Source of the DNA: Opitutaceae bacterium BACL24 MAG-120322-bin51
Lineage (GTDB): Bacteria; Verrucomicrobiota; Verrucomicrobiia; Opitutales; Coraliomargaritaceae
Direction: 5' to 3'
NCBI GenBank assembly: GCA_905182465.1
Contig: CAJJBI010000003.1
Location: 248,001 to 312,000 of the forward strand
Length of the DNA stretch: 64,000 nt
The position numbers and the translations under genes are program-made. The notes beneath the pieces were generated by a model. The model was not told where the DNA came from, did no database searches, and worked only from the letters and a program-made list of their open reading frames with translations. Shown piece by piece: positions 1-9,320 of the stretch; the first letter of the stretch is position 1; every line of letters starts with the position of its first letter.

Positions 1-231
1 GGACAAACTTGCCCGATTCTTGGTCGCGTCACCATGGATCAGACTATTGTAGATGTGACTGAATGTGCCGAAGCGCAAATCGGCGACTGCGTTGTATTGA
101 TTGGTAAGAGCCAGGATGAAGAAATAACCGCTACGGAGTTTAGCCAGCAGGCGCATACGATTCCATGGGAAACGCTCTGTTCAGTGACCAAGCGGGTGAC
201 GCGGGTCTATGTCGGTTCACGTGAGCTTTAA
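1..231 (+). CDS. alr: alanine racemase, C-terminal end (partial)
   Basis: The reading frame is open from the first base and ends at a stop at 231, so only about 76 C-terminal residues are present. The segment [12 protein letters not shown] is the conserved strand of the C-terminal beta-barrel of PLP-dependent alanine racemase, in which the Met helps shape the substrate site. The protein makes D-alanine for peptidoglycan in the cytoplasm. The end ([18 protein letters not shown]) also fits the family, which typically ends a few residues after a motif of the type PYEILCSLSKRVPRVY. The start lies outside the window. lptD follows 47 bases downstream. Confidence 0.9.
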   Translation, partial: GQTCPILGRVTMDQTIVDVTECAEAQIGDCVVLIGKSQDEEITATEFSQQAHTIPWETLCSVTKRVTRVYVGSREL

Positions 232-278
232 AGATAAAAGACTTGTCCACTGAAATACGCTGATCATAGTCCAGACCC

Positions 279-2445
279 GTGCTAGTAAACGGTCGGAACA
301 TCTCCCTTTTTCTCTCTCTCACGCTCTCAACTTCCTTGAGTGGTGCTCTGCCTGAACTCAGCTCGATTGAACCTCTGGAATATGACGAGGATTCTCAGCG
401 CCTAGTCGCACGCGGCGATGCCCGGCTAGACTTCGAAAACACACGCATCCGAGCAGATCGGATCACCTACTACCAGGAATTTTCCCTCGCAGATGCGAGC
501 GGTGGCGTAGCGATATCTAACGACGATGGTCGCTTGGTCGCAGACCGCATGAGCTTCGATAGCCAAGAAAATATTTTCTCAGTCGGCATCCTGCGCACAG
601 GCCAGTGGCCTTATTATATTAGCGGCGTGAGTGCAGGCGGCACAACCGAGAATACTAATATCCAAGGAGCCACCATTTACTATGGTGACCCTGGTCCCTT
701 TGGTCTAAGTGCCAGCTCTAACGAAGTACGTTATGTGAATGAAGGCGACGGCGAATACGTGTCTGTGGATGGCGCAACCTTTCGCATTGGTCGGGTGCCC
801 TTCTTCTACCTTCCAAGCTATCGCCACTATTTTAGCGGCGCGCCCTATTTACTCGACATCAATGCAGGCTCCGATGGTGACCTCGGCTATTACTTGCAGA
901 CGACCACCCTTTTTCCCATCACCTCATGGCTACGTGCGGGTGCGAATCTTGATTACTACAGTAAGCGCGGCCTCCTGGCGGGACCTACTGCGCAGTATGT
1001 CTACAATTCTTCGAGCCAGAGTATCGTGGGCGCACTCAGCACCGGAGCGATCAACGACAAAGGTAGCCAAGCCGAGCGTGATGTCGATACCTTCGGCCGC
1101 CAGATTAGATCCAGCCGCAATTTCATGGAATGGCGGCACAAGCACCACATCGGTGAGCGCTTCACTGCTACCGCGTCGGCTAGCTACTGGTCAGACTCCG
1201 ACGTTGTACGTGATTTTCGCGACGATATCTTCGACGAAAACCAACGTCCTGACAACTTTGCCGAGGCTAGCTATGCGGGCGAAAACTGGATCTTATCCGC
1301 CTTCGCACGCTTTCGTCCCAACGATTTCCAGCTTGTGCAAGAGCGTGCGCCCGAAGTCCGCTTCGACCTCCTTCCAATTCCGGTTTTTAACACGGGTGCC
1401 TACCACCGTGCCTCCGCCAGTTACGTACAACTGAACGAAGACTTTGCTCGTAACGCACCTGCCATTAACGTCGAAGGCAAGTCTGATCGCTTCGATCTCA
1501 CCTACCGGATCGAACGCCCTGTCCTATTAACCAAATGGCTGACACTGACCCCCCTGGCTGGCGCACGTTTGACACAATACGAGAATCAACAAATTGACCC
1601 GTTTGCCCCATTTCTTTCGGGACCATTACCCGTAACTGTCGATGACAGCTTTAGACGCGAAATTTATGAGCTTGGTTTTGATTTAGAAGCGCGCGCTTAT
1701 GCCAGCTATCCGACCTTCAACAAAGCATGGCGCATCGACGGCCTTCGCCACCTCGTGCGCCCTGCCCTACGCTATCGTTACTTTTCTGACCCGAAGGACG
1801 TCAACGGGATCGCCGCAATCGACCGCCAGGTCTTCGACCTGAAACGCCCGCTACTCGATCTCAGTGATTTGCGTAACGTGGATCAAATAGCCCAGAGTCA
1901 CCTTGTCCGCCTCGGCTTGGAAAACCTTTTCCAAACTCGCACTGAAGCTTACGGCTCGCGCACACTTGCCGAGCTAAATTTTTATCAAGATATTATTTTT
2001 GAGAAAAATCTCCGCTACGACGGAGACGAAGAAGACGTCTTCAACGCTACCTGGGTTGAGCTCGTCTTAAATCCCGCGCCGTGGCTTAAGTTCGACCTCG
2101 CAAGCCGTTTCAGGACGGAAAGCCTTACCCTCGAAGAGTTGCGCACACGCACCACCATCAAGAGCGGTGAAATCTGGGAACTGCGCTTATCCACCGACTT
2201 GCTTGATAAGCGTATAAATCAGTATCGACTCGACTACATCAACCTCATTAACGAACGCTACTCATTCGTTGCTAATCTGAACTTCGACGCCAATTCGAGT
2301 AAGTTCACCAGATTTCGACTAGGCCTGCAGACCCAGCTCGGCAGCTACATGGGAGCTACTTTATGCAATCACTTTCCGCGAAGACGCTCGTCGCGAAAGC
2401 GATGTTTCATTCGACATTCAACTGCGCCTCGCCCGTGGCGAATAA
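279..2445 (+). CDS. lptD: LptD-like LPS-assembly outer-membrane protein, frameshifted near the 3' end
   Basis: The product starts with GTG at 279 and a Sec signal peptide, followed by an OstA/LptA-like N-terminal domain (about residues 30-120, with repeated ARGDARLDFENTRIRAD-type strands) and a long beta-barrel rich in aromatic and charged strands. LptD inserts lipopolysaccharide into the outer leaflet of the outer membrane. As sequenced, the frame runs to 2459 with a basic, non-barrel tail. If one G of the GGG at 2351-2353 is removed, the frame continues as ELLYAITFREDARRESDV and ends LRLARGE at 2445, a normal barrel C-terminus. The gene is therefore interpreted as intact with a one-base insertion. 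scpA follows after 18 bases. LptD is the best family match by eye; a related OstA-family protein is possible. Confidence 0.8.
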
Positions 2446-2463
2446 GTTACGCATATTAAAAAT

Positions 2464-3240
2464 ATGGAAGAAGCACTCATCCCCGACAACGACTTTGCCA
2501 TTCGACTCCCTACTTTTGAGGGACCAATGGATCTCTTGCTCTACCTAATCCGACGCAGCGAAGTCGACATCTACGACATTCCTATCGAGCGCGTCACTGA
2601 GCAATACATCGAGAGCCTAGGCTCCATGGAAACCCTCGACCTCGAAGTAGCCGGGGAATTCTTCGTCATGGCTTCAACCCTTATGTATATTAAGAGCCGT
2701 ATGTTGCTGCCGAAAAAGGATCAAGGCAGCAACGAAGATGTGGAGGAGGACGACATCGATCCCCGCTGGGAGCTCGTCCAGCAGCTACTCGAATACCGAA
2801 AATTCAAAGAGGCTGCAGAAGACATCCGCAAGCTCATCCTCAGCAGTAACGATCTCATCTCACGGATTGGCCCGATAGATGCCCTCGAAGCCGTTGAGCG
2901 CCCCTTAAAGCCAGTCGACCGCGTCGACCTGTGGAATACTTTTAATTCAGTCCTCCGGCGCCTTGCTGAGCGTATCGACGAAGGTCAGATCAACGCTGAA
3001 CAAATCACCGTGGCCGACCGCATGGAGCTCGTACTCCTGCGCATTAAGCAAAAGGATAATTTCCTCTTTTCCGAGCTCTTCGAATCCAGCACGACGATTA
3101 CCACAATTGTAGCTACCTTCCTTGCAGTACTCGAATTAACTCGCTTAGATAAAATCACGCTCAAACAAGACCGTGCCTTCGGCGACATTCGCTGCATGCG
3201 CGTCGAAACCCACGATCCTACGGCACCGCACTTTGATTAA
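2464..3240 (+). CDS. scpA: segregation and condensation protein A
   Basis: 258 residues. The N-terminus contains FEGPMDLLLYLIRRSEVDIYD, the hallmark of the ScpA kleisin family, and the C-terminal part (LLRIKQKDNFLFSELFE, then TIVATFLAVLELTRL) matches the winged-helix end that binds the SMC head. ScpA bridges SMC dimers and, with ScpB, forms the cytoplasmic SMC condensin used in chromosome segregation. Its partner scpB lies far away at 51.8 kb on the other strand, so the two are not in one operon here. A run of acidic residues near position 95 (NEDVEEDDID) is a linker. It probably shares a transcript with lptD, given the 18-base gap. Confidence 0.95.
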   Translation: MEEALIPDNDFAIRLPTFEGPMDLLLYLIRRSEVDIYDIPIERVTEQYIESLGSMETLDLEVAGEFFVMASTLMYIKSRMLLPKKDQGSNEDVEEDDIDPRWELVQQLLEYRKFKEAAEDIRKLILSSNDLISRIGPIDALEAVERPLKPVDRVDLWNTFNSVLRRLAERIDEGQINAEQITVADRMELVLLRIKQKDNFLFSELFESSTTITTIVATFLAVLELTRLDKITLKQDRAFGDIRCMRVETHDPTAPHFD

Positions 3241-3246
3241 GTTAAA

Positions 3247-3525
3247 ATGAACCGCCTTATAAAGAACGCTGCCAAACAGCCAAAAAAAACATCCGCTCAA
3301 CTGATCGGCGTCGGTCTGGACCAAATAGACGGCCACAAGCGCATCACCCAAGCCGAGCGCTTTGCCATTGTCGGAGGCTCTCAAGAAACACACGAGCGCA
3401 TGACAGAGACTGTAGTAAAAACTTTTGAAACTCTCGACCGCAGGGGCAAGAACCTCGATCAAGTCGACTCGCATGAACTCAAAGACATCATCAAAGATCA
3501 TACACCCCGACTAAGCCTCACTTGA
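3247..3525 (+). CDS. small basic hypothetical protein
   Basis: 92 residues, starting ATG seven bases after the scpA stop, so probably co-transcribed with it. The sequence is hydrophilic, basic at the N-terminus (NAAKQPKKTS) and helical further on (QETHERMTETVVKTFETLDRR), with no signal peptide, membrane segment or cysteine. I do not recognise the family. The tight spacing to scpA and the regular amino-acid composition support a real gene. No function is proposed. Confidence 0.65.
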   Translation: MNRLIKNAAKQPKKTSAQLIGVGLDQIDGHKRITQAERFAIVGGSQETHERMTETVVKTFETLDRRGKNLDQVDSHELKDIIKDHTPRLSLT

Positions 3526-3559
3526 CAGCGCCCAAAGCTCGTCTAGCTTATTAAATATT

Positions 3560-3990
3560 ATGAATGATCCTCAAAATAAAAACGAATCAGAAACTCTTGG
3601 ATCAACTCCCAGTATAGACGGATCTGCCAGCAATACGCCTGCGCCCGATGCAGAACAAGTTGAATCTGCTGAAGCTTCAAAACCAGAGCTTTCATCTAAA
3701 ACCACTCCTTTCCCTGAAGGATCCGCTGATAGTAAGCCAAACAAGACTCCGGTTGTTCTAGCTAAACCAGCCGAACCACCAGCCGAGCTACGCCTGCACC
3801 TGTTAAGGTGTCCATGGCTCCCAGACCTGCCGTAACAAAACCCGCAAGTTCACCCGTGGTCGATTCATCGATCTCCATCGATGGAGATCGCGACCAAAAT
3901 GTCGGCGCGATCATCGTAGATGCGATCGCCGCGGCCGTCGCCATCGCTTTTACAGTCTTGCTTGCGCAAGACGTCATTCCATTCCTGTAA
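3560..3990 (+). CDS. acidic low-complexity protein with C-terminal membrane anchor, frameshifted
   Basis: From ATG 3560 the frame encodes a Ser/Pro/Glu-rich, probably disordered segment of about 77 residues. It then loses coherence and stops at 3835. The neighbouring frame, open through 3784-3990, continues with the same Pro/Ala-rich style (ATPAPVKVSMAPRPAVTKPA) and ends in a single hydrophobic helix (VGAIIVDAIAAAVAIAFTVLL). A one-base deletion around 3785-3789 joins the two into a product of about 143 residues. The likely form is a tail-anchored membrane protein with a disordered cytoplasmic part. No family was recognised. It lies between the scpA group and trxA. Confidence 0.6.
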
Positions 3991-4026
3991 TACTCAAGCT
4001 CAACCAGTCAACTAAACCTAGACATT

Positions 4027-4344
4027 ATGTCCGATAAGATCACAGAACTCGATAGCTCTAACTTTGAATCCACAGTAACTAATGGCTCAGTTCCCGTCAT
4101 CGTCGATTTCTGGGCACCTTGGTGTGGGCCTTGCAAGGCGATTGCACCCATACTCGAAGAGCTCGCCGTCGAGCTAGGTGACTCCGTCAATATCTGCAAA
4201 GTCAACGTCGACAGCAACAGTGAGATCGCTAGCAAGTATGAGATCCGCGCCATCCCAACCATTCTCATCTTCAAAGATGGTGTCGTTGCGGACACAGTCG
4301 TTGGACTCACTTCGAAGGATGATTTGAAAGGAAAGCTTTCTTAA
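4027..4344 (+). CDS. trxA: thioredoxin
   Basis: 105 residues, the usual length for thioredoxin 1. It contains the redox motif WCGPCK (Cys near residues 32 and 35) inside VIVDFWAPWCGPCK, and the cis-proline segment IPTILIF. The protein is a cytoplasmic disulfide reductase recycled by thioredoxin reductase and serves ribonucleotide reductase, methionine sulfoxide reductase and general thiol homeostasis. There is no signal peptide. The gene ends about 90 bases before the bidirectional terminator shared with tsf. Confidence 0.97.
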   Translation: MSDKITELDSSNFESTVTNGSVPVIVDFWAPWCGPCKAIAPILEELAVELGDSVNICKVNVDSNSEIASKYEIRAIPTILIFKDGVVADTVVGLTSKDDLKGKLS

Positions 4345-4436
4345 ACGACTTATGCCGCACTTTAAGGGAAGATGCCCTGACTCCTAAAATTGGAACACAC
4401 AGCACCTTGCTCTTGGTATAAGCATCATTTAAAATC

Positions 4437-4473
4437 AAAAAGCCCCGCTTCCTTTCGGATGCGGGGCTTTTTC
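4437..4473. terminator. bidirectional intrinsic terminator between trxA and tsf
   Basis: An 8-bp perfect stem AGCCCCGC (4441-4448) / GCGGGGCT (4461-4468) with a 12-base loop is flanked by A-runs on the left and T-runs on the right. It can therefore end transcription of trxA on plus and of the rpsB-tsf operon on minus. Confidence 0.9.
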
Positions 4474-4496
4474 TATAATAAACAAACAGAAATTGC

Positions 4497-5090
4497 TTAT
4501 GCGCCGACTTGGAAACGAGCGAAACGCTTGACCTGCATGTTCTCGCCCATCTTAGCGATCATTGCAGTTAAAAGCTCTTGTATCGTTTGATCGGGGTTCT
4601 TGACGAAGGCTTGCTCTAAGAGGCAAGACTCGCTCAGGAACTTGTTCAACTTACCCTCGACAATCTTTTCGATCGCTTGAGCAGGCTTACCTTCGGCTTG
4701 GCCTTCGGCTACCTTACGCTCGGCAGCGATGATAGCAGGATCGATGTCTTCGCGAGACACGCAGGCTGGGCTAGCAGCTGCGATGTGCATAGCGATGTCC
4801 TTAACGAATTGCTTAAAGTCATCTGTCTTGGCTACGAAATCACTCTCGCAGCTGACTTCGATCATCACGCCGACCTTACCACCGAGATGGATGTAGGTGT
4901 CGATGAGACCATCGCTAGCGTCGCGACCAGCCTTTTTCGCCGCAGTGGCCATACCCTTCTTGCGAAGGAGTTCCACCGCTGCATCGAAATCACCTTCGGA
5001 TTCAACCAAGGCTTTTTTACAATCCATCAGTCCAGCGCCTGTGCTTTCGCGTAGTTCGCCTACCATTTTTGCATTAATTTGTACGCTCAT
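4497..5090 (-). CDS. tsf: elongation factor Ts
   Basis: 197 residues, the short form of EF-Ts (the E. coli protein is about 283). The N-terminal UBA-like domain has the signature ELRESTGAGLMDCKKAL, followed by the core segment KKAGRDASDG and a domain with CESDFVAKTDDFK, which contacts EF-Tu. It catalyses GDP/GTP exchange on EF-Tu. It lies 37 bases downstream of rpsB in the conserved rpsB-tsf order and ends just before the terminator at 4437-4473. Confidence 0.97.
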   Translation of the reverse strand: MSVQINAKMVGELRESTGAGLMDCKKALVESEGDFDAAVELLRKKGMATAAKKAGRDASDGLIDTYIHLGGKVGVMIEVSCESDFVAKTDDFKQFVKDIAMHIAAASPACVSREDIDPAIIAAERKVAEGQAEGKPAQAIEKIVEGKLNKFLSESCLLEQAFVKNPDQTIQELLTAMIAKMGENMQVKRFARFQVGA

Positions 5091-5127
5091 ATTATATAAG
5101 TTTTAAAGTTTCAAATCGTGTATAAAT

Positions 5128-6087
5128 TTACTTTTTTTCCTCAGTCGCTTCTGACTCAACAGGAGCAGCTTCGGCAGCGGGTGCCTCGGGTGCAGCTGTT
5201 TCCTCAACGGCAGGAGCCTCAACGACAGGTGCTTCTACGACGGGTGCCTCTACTGTGACTGCTTCCTCAACGACAGGGCTTTCAATTGTAGGTGCACTTT
5301 CGTCCTCACCGTAGCCGGCAGGTAGTGTCACCTCGATGTCCTCTTGTTGCTCGAAAACTTGTTCGCGTTTGATAGGACCCGCACTTTTTTGCACTCTTTT
5401 CGCTTCGCGCTGGGACAAGCCACTTTGTGCAGCTTCAAGAATGGTTTCCACGATAATGCGGATCGACTTCACGGCGTCATCATTACCTGGAATCGGATAA
5501 TCAAGGACTGTGGGGTCAGAGTTGGTGTCAACAAGACCGATCACGGGGATGCCGAGTCGGTTGGCTTCAGCTACTGCGATTTCTTCGTTCTTAGTATCTA
5601 CCACGAAGACGGCAGCTGGCAGGTCGTTCACCTCGAGCATACCTTCAAAGTTACGATTCATCCGACTCATTTGACGGCGGATTGCCGCTTCTTCCTTACC
5701 GGGAAGCTTTTCGAGTTCGCCGTCTTGATCCATTTTAAGGAATTTGCGGTATTTTGCGAGTGAGCTCTTAATCGTCGCAAAGTTAGTGAGGCCTCCACCC
5801 ATCCAGCGATTCACGCAGAAAGGCATTTGGCAAGAAGTAGCGGCTTCGCGCATGATTTCCTGCGCTTGTTTTTTGGTGCCAATGAAAAGCACATCTTTAC
5901 CGGAAGAAATAACCTCTTCGATCTTGGCGTAGGCCTTTTCGAGGAGCATGTGAGTCTTCTCTAGATCAATGATAGAGATGCCATTACGGTTGTCGTAAAC
6001 GTAAGGTTTCGACTTTGGATTCCAGCGGCGAAGCTGGTGACCGAAGTGAACGCCCGCGTCGAGGAGGTCTTTTGGTGTGGTATTCAT
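5128..6087 (-). CDS. rpsB: 30S ribosomal protein S2 with long acidic tail
   Basis: 319 residues, while S2 is usually 230-260. The S2 core is complete: LLDAGVHFGHQ at the N-terminus, RWMGGGLTNF and FVVDTKNEEIAVAEANRLGIPVI in the middle. After about residue 245 it carries an Ala/Glu/Val/Pro-rich extension with near-perfect repeats of VEAPV ending in EATEEKK. The tail is acidic and probably disordered. S2 binds the 30S head-body junction next to S1 and is needed for S1 binding. It is first in the rpsB-tsf operon. The 165-base region upstream (6088-6252) must hold the promoter; no confident -35/-10 pair was identified. Confidence 0.97.
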   Translation of the reverse strand: MNTTPKDLLDAGVHFGHQLRRWNPKSKPYVYDNRNGISIIDLEKTHMLLEKAYAKIEEVISSGKDVLFIGTKKQAQEIMREAATSCQMPFCVNRWMGGGLTNFATIKSSLAKYRKFLKMDQDGELEKLPGKEEAAIRRQMSRMNRNFEGMLEVNDLPAAVFVVDTKNEEIAVAEANRLGIPVIGLVDTNSDPTVLDYPIPGNDDAVKSIRIIVETILEAAQSGLSQREAKRVQKSAGPIKREQVFEQQEDIEVTLPAGYGEDESAPTIESPVVEEAVTVEAPVVEAPVVEAPAVEETAAPEAPAAEAAPVESEATEEKK

Positions 6088-6252
6088 ACTGTGTTCAAAG
6101 CCCAGAGAACCACTCCGGGAGAAACAATGTTTCTTTTAGTTATGTGTGACGGTTGTTGGAGCGAGATACCCCAAATTCTAACTCGTATGAGCAGGAAAGC
6201 GAAGATGGATATCAGCCACCAACCCTAAAGCAAGCGTAAAGGAGGGAAATCA

Positions 6253-6570
6253 CTAATTAAACGAACGACCACAGCCGCATGTGCTACTGGCATTCGGATT
6301 GCGAATGTCGAAGCCTTTTCCATTGAGACCATCATCGAAATGCACCTCACTACCGTCCAGGTATTCGAGGCTGGTAGCATCCATCAAAAAGGAGACCCCA
6401 TTGCTCTCCAACAAAAGATCGTCCTCTTTCTTGTTATCGAAGGACATGCCATATTCAAAACCCGAACAACCACCCGCCTCCACAAAAATACGGAGTAACT
6501 GACCCGCCTTGGCCTTCTCGTCCTTAAGCGTGCGAATCTGCACAACTGCACTATCGGTTAGAGTAATCAT
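6253..6570 (-). CDS. A-type iron-sulfur cluster carrier (HesB/IscA/ErpA family)
   Basis: About 105 residues from the ATG at 6570 (MITLTDSAV), which matches the family N-terminus; an upstream ATG at 6597 would add nine non-family residues. The three conserved cysteines are present: one in GGCSGFEYG and two in the C-terminal TCGCGRSF. These proteins bind and deliver [2Fe-2S]/[4Fe-4S] clusters to cytoplasmic apoenzymes. Fe-S users in this window include IlvD, HemW and probably the XPD-type helicase and the glycosylase. It is a single gene with no isc or suf operon around it, so an ErpA-like general carrier role is more likely than an operon-specific one. Confidence 0.9.
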   Translation of the reverse strand: MITLTDSAVVQIRTLKDEKAKAGQLLRIFVEAGGCSGFEYGMSFDNKKEDDLLLESNGVSFLMDATSLEYLDGSEVHFDDGLNGKGFDIRNPNASSTCGCGRSFN

Positions 6571-6748
6571 TGTTACTAGCAAACCCACTGATACCATACT
6601 GTCAACACGAGCGATTCAAGAAAGTGCCCGCATGTGTTAGTCAGAAAAAAAAAACGGTATTAATTTTACAATTATTTTATAAGCATTTTTCGTGCTAGTT
6701 TAACAAATATTCTTGCGAAAGTTAAATTTGGGACATTAATCTAAACTA

Positions 6749-7750
6749 TTGAGTCAGCTTAAGCACATATTTAACGAACTACATTTCGAACTCGTGCGTG
6801 TTATCGCAGAGGGAGGCATGGGGATCGTTTACGAGGCCGAACAGAAGGGCGCGGATGATTTCGTTAAACGCGTCGCAATTAAGTTAATTCGCGAAGAATA
6901 CTCCAAAATCGATGAGTTCCGAAACAATTTCGTAGGGGAAGCACGCTTGGTCGCTGATTTGATACATACCAATATAGTACAAACCTACCATTTGGGTGAA
7001 ATCAGTGGACAATATTTCATGACGATGGAGTACGTCGATGGGGTTACGCTGGAAGACTTCATCCAGCGCCACCGTGAGACCAAACAACTCATACCGACAG
7101 ATCTATCGGCTTTTATTGTCTCACGCATCTGCCGCGGCCTCTCCCATGCGCATCAACGTTGCGATCACTCAGGACGCAACCTCGGCATCGTTCACCGCGA
7201 TGTTAACCCTCGCAACATCATGATTGCACGTGAAGGTGATGTAAAATTAACCGACTTCGGCATAGCTAAAGCACTTGATCTAATGTATAATGAGGAGGGC
7301 TTAGTGATCGCGGGCAAGGACGCATATCTCTCTCCCGAGCAAGCCCGCCGCGAGGTCACAGACGCACGCGCCGACCTATTCTGCTGCGCAATCCTACTCT
7401 CGGAAATGCTGGTCGGAGAAAATATCTTTGATACCGACCACGAAAAGACCACTCACAAGAACATACTCAAGCTCAGTATACCAGATTTCATTGAACTACG
7501 CCCCGAGATTGATCCACGACTAGATGACATCCTCCAGCATGGCTTCAAGCGGGATCGCAATAAACGTTACCAAAGCGCACAAGCCATGCTCACGGCTTTA
7601 GAAACGTTTTTATATGACGACGGTTATGGCCCCACGAATGAAAAACTCGCCGCCTACATGTCAGATCTCTTCGGAGAGGATGGTAAAACTGCATCCGAAA
7701 GGTGGCAACAAGGCGCGACCCCTGGCCTTGAGCAGACCGAATCGGACTAG
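6749..7750 (+). CDS. Hanks-type serine/threonine protein kinase
   Basis: 333 residues with a TTG start (6749); no better ATG lies upstream. The kinase domain fills the protein: Gly-rich loop AEGGMGIVY (20-28), VAIK with Lys45, catalytic loop HRDVNPRN (149-156), DFG (169-171) and SPEQAR in the activation segment. The usual catalytic-loop Lys of HRDLKPEN is Asn here, as in many myxobacterial-type kinases (HRDVSPxN). There is no membrane helix and no PASTA or sensor domain, so it is a soluble cytoplasmic kinase. It sits 23 bases upstream of rpoN on the same strand and probably shares its transcript, hinting at a signalling link. The 151-base upstream region is strongly AT-rich, as expected for a promoter. 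Confidence 0.9.
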   Translation: MSQLKHIFNELHFELVRVIAEGGMGIVYEAEQKGADDFVKRVAIKLIREEYSKIDEFRNNFVGEARLVADLIHTNIVQTYHLGEISGQYFMTMEYVDGVTLEDFIQRHRETKQLIPTDLSAFIVSRICRGLSHAHQRCDHSGRNLGIVHRDVNPRNIMIAREGDVKLTDFGIAKALDLMYNEEGLVIAGKDAYLSPEQARREVTDARADLFCCAILLSEMLVGENIFDTDHEKTTHKNILKLSIPDFIELRPEIDPRLDDILQHGFKRDRNKRYQSAQAMLTALETFLYDDGYGPTNEKLAAYMSDLFGEDGKTASERWQQGATPGLEQTESD

Positions 7751-7773
7751 GTCTTAGCTATACGACTCGAAGC

Positions 7774-9222
7774 ATGAGCTCACAAGGTTTTCAACAAACA
7801 CAAAAGCAAACGCAGTCGCTAGTCTTAGCGCCACAATTGCGGAATTCGTTAAAGATTTTACAGGCGCCCGCAGTTGAACTGCGCACATCGATCCTAGAAG
7901 AGCTACATGCAAACCCACTGCTCGAAGAACTGCCGATAGACAGTATTAGCATTGAGGAGCATCGCGATTCACTCAACGAGAACGAGCGCGAGGCGAATGA
8001 AGAACTCGATTTTAATTCCGAAGATTACAGCGTCCTCGATAAAATGAACGAGGACATGCGCGAATATTACGCGCAAGAGAACACCGGTCAGTCCCACAGC
8101 GCCGAGGACGACGAGCGGCGCAACTATTTCATGAACTCGCTGACCGAGGGGGTTTCATTACAACAACACCTCATCGGCCAAGCCGAACTTACCGATTGTA
8201 GCGATAAAGAACGCCAAGCCTTGCTCTATCTGATCGGCAGCTTGGATGATAATGGCTACTTAACGGAATCGCTCTCAAATGTCGCACTAACTGCGCACAT
8301 TCCATACGGCACTGTATTAAGCGCAGGAGAGACACTCAAGTCCTTTGATCCAGCAGGTATCGGCACTGAGGACATGAAGGACTGTCTCGCTACACAACTA
8401 GAAATACGTGGTCGTGGCGATACGCTAGCTGCAAAAATCCTCCGCGATCATTTCGATCTGCTCGTTCGCCGCCGGATCCTAGAACTCAAGCGCAAAACCG
8501 GCGCTAACCCCGAAGACATCCAAGATGCCATCGAGGAGATTTCTACCCTCGAACCTGCTCCCGGGAAACGCTTCAGCCCAGACAGTAATAGCGTGATCGA
8601 ACCAGACGTCACCGTCTACCAAGACGAATACGACGCGTGGCAGGTCATGTTAAATAGCGACTACATTCCCCGCCTGCGTATCAGTAATACCTATAAAGAG
8701 ATGTTAGCAAAGGGCACGCTTAGCAAAAAAGAAAAGGATTTCATAATAGAGCGCATGCGCTCGGGCAAGTTCCTTATTAATTCAATCGAACAGCGGCAAA
8801 ATACAATAGAGCGCATTACCCGAGAGATTCTAAAATTCCAAAACGATTTTTTTGAAGTAGGTGTCGCCAAATTACGTCCACTGACGATGAATACAATCGC
8901 TGAGACAGTTGGCGTGCATGAGACTACTGTGAGTCGTGCCATCGCTAATAAATATATACGAACTCCATATGGCGTGTTTGCATTTAAGTATTTCTTCACA
9001 CCTGGCTACAAGGCAGGTAACGGGGAGTCTGTCTCGAACAAAACAATCAAAGATATGATCAGCCAAATCACCGATGAAGAAAAACAGGCCAAACCATTTA
9101 GCGATCAAAGCATCGTCGATCAGCTCAAAGCGAAAGACATTAAGATCGCTCGTCGCACTGTGGCCAAGTATCGCGAAGAGCTAGGTATTTTACCGACAAA
9201 TCTTCGGAGGCGTTACGACTAA
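7774..9222 (+). CDS. rpoN: RNA polymerase sigma-54 factor
   Basis: 482 residues with all three regions. Region I is Gln/Leu-rich ([22 protein letters not shown], activator interaction). Region II is an acidic linker. Region III ends with a helix-turn-helix ([24 protein letters not shown]) and the RpoN box [10 protein letters not shown], which reads the -24 element. Sigma-54 promoters need an AAA+ enhancer-binding protein; none is encoded in this window. It lies directly downstream of the Ser/Thr kinase. An inverted repeat GTGAGTA/TACTCAC follows at 9243-9287. Confidence 0.97.
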   Translation: MSSQGFQQTQKQTQSLVLAPQLRNSLKILQAPAVELRTSILEELHANPLLEELPIDSISIEEHRDSLNENEREANEELDFNSEDYSVLDKMNEDMREYYAQENTGQSHSAEDDERRNYFMNSLTEGVSLQQHLIGQAELTDCSDKERQALLYLIGSLDDNGYLTESLSNVALTAHIPYGTVLSAGETLKSFDPAGIGTEDMKDCLATQLEIRGRGDTLAAKILRDHFDLLVRRRILELKRKTGANPEDIQDAIEEISTLEPAPGKRFSPDSNSVIEPDVTVYQDEYDAWQVMLNSDYIPRLRISNTYKEMLAKGTLSKKEKDFIIERMRSGKFLINSIEQRQNTIERITREILKFQNDFFEVGVAKLRPLTMNTIAETVGVHETTVSRAIANKYIRTPYGVFAFKYFFTPGYKAGNGESVSNKTIKDMISQITDEEKQAKPFSDQSIVDQLKAKDIKIARRTVAKYREELGILPTNLRRRYD

Positions 9223-9242
9223 CAACCTTAGCGCATTTACTT

Positions 9243-9320
9243 GTGAGTAACCCTACGCTACTAGAACGTGCACAAGCTGATACTCACTTGGTCTCCTAGT
9301 AGATCTACATTTTCGTAGAT
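9243..9320. terminator. weak hairpins between convergent rpoN and hemW
   Basis: Two inverted repeats lie in the convergent gap: GTGAGTA (9243-9249) with TACTCAC (9281-9287), and ATCTAC (9303-9308) with GTAGAT (9315-9320), the latter directly after the hemW stop. Neither has a good U-tract, so a terminator role is only suggested by position. Confidence 0.3.

Noticed and set aside
739-1434. 231-codon plus-strand open frame within lptD
   Set aside because: It lies in another frame of a well-supported gene, is Ser/Arg/Thr-rich without any motif, and is explained as a shadow of the codon bias.
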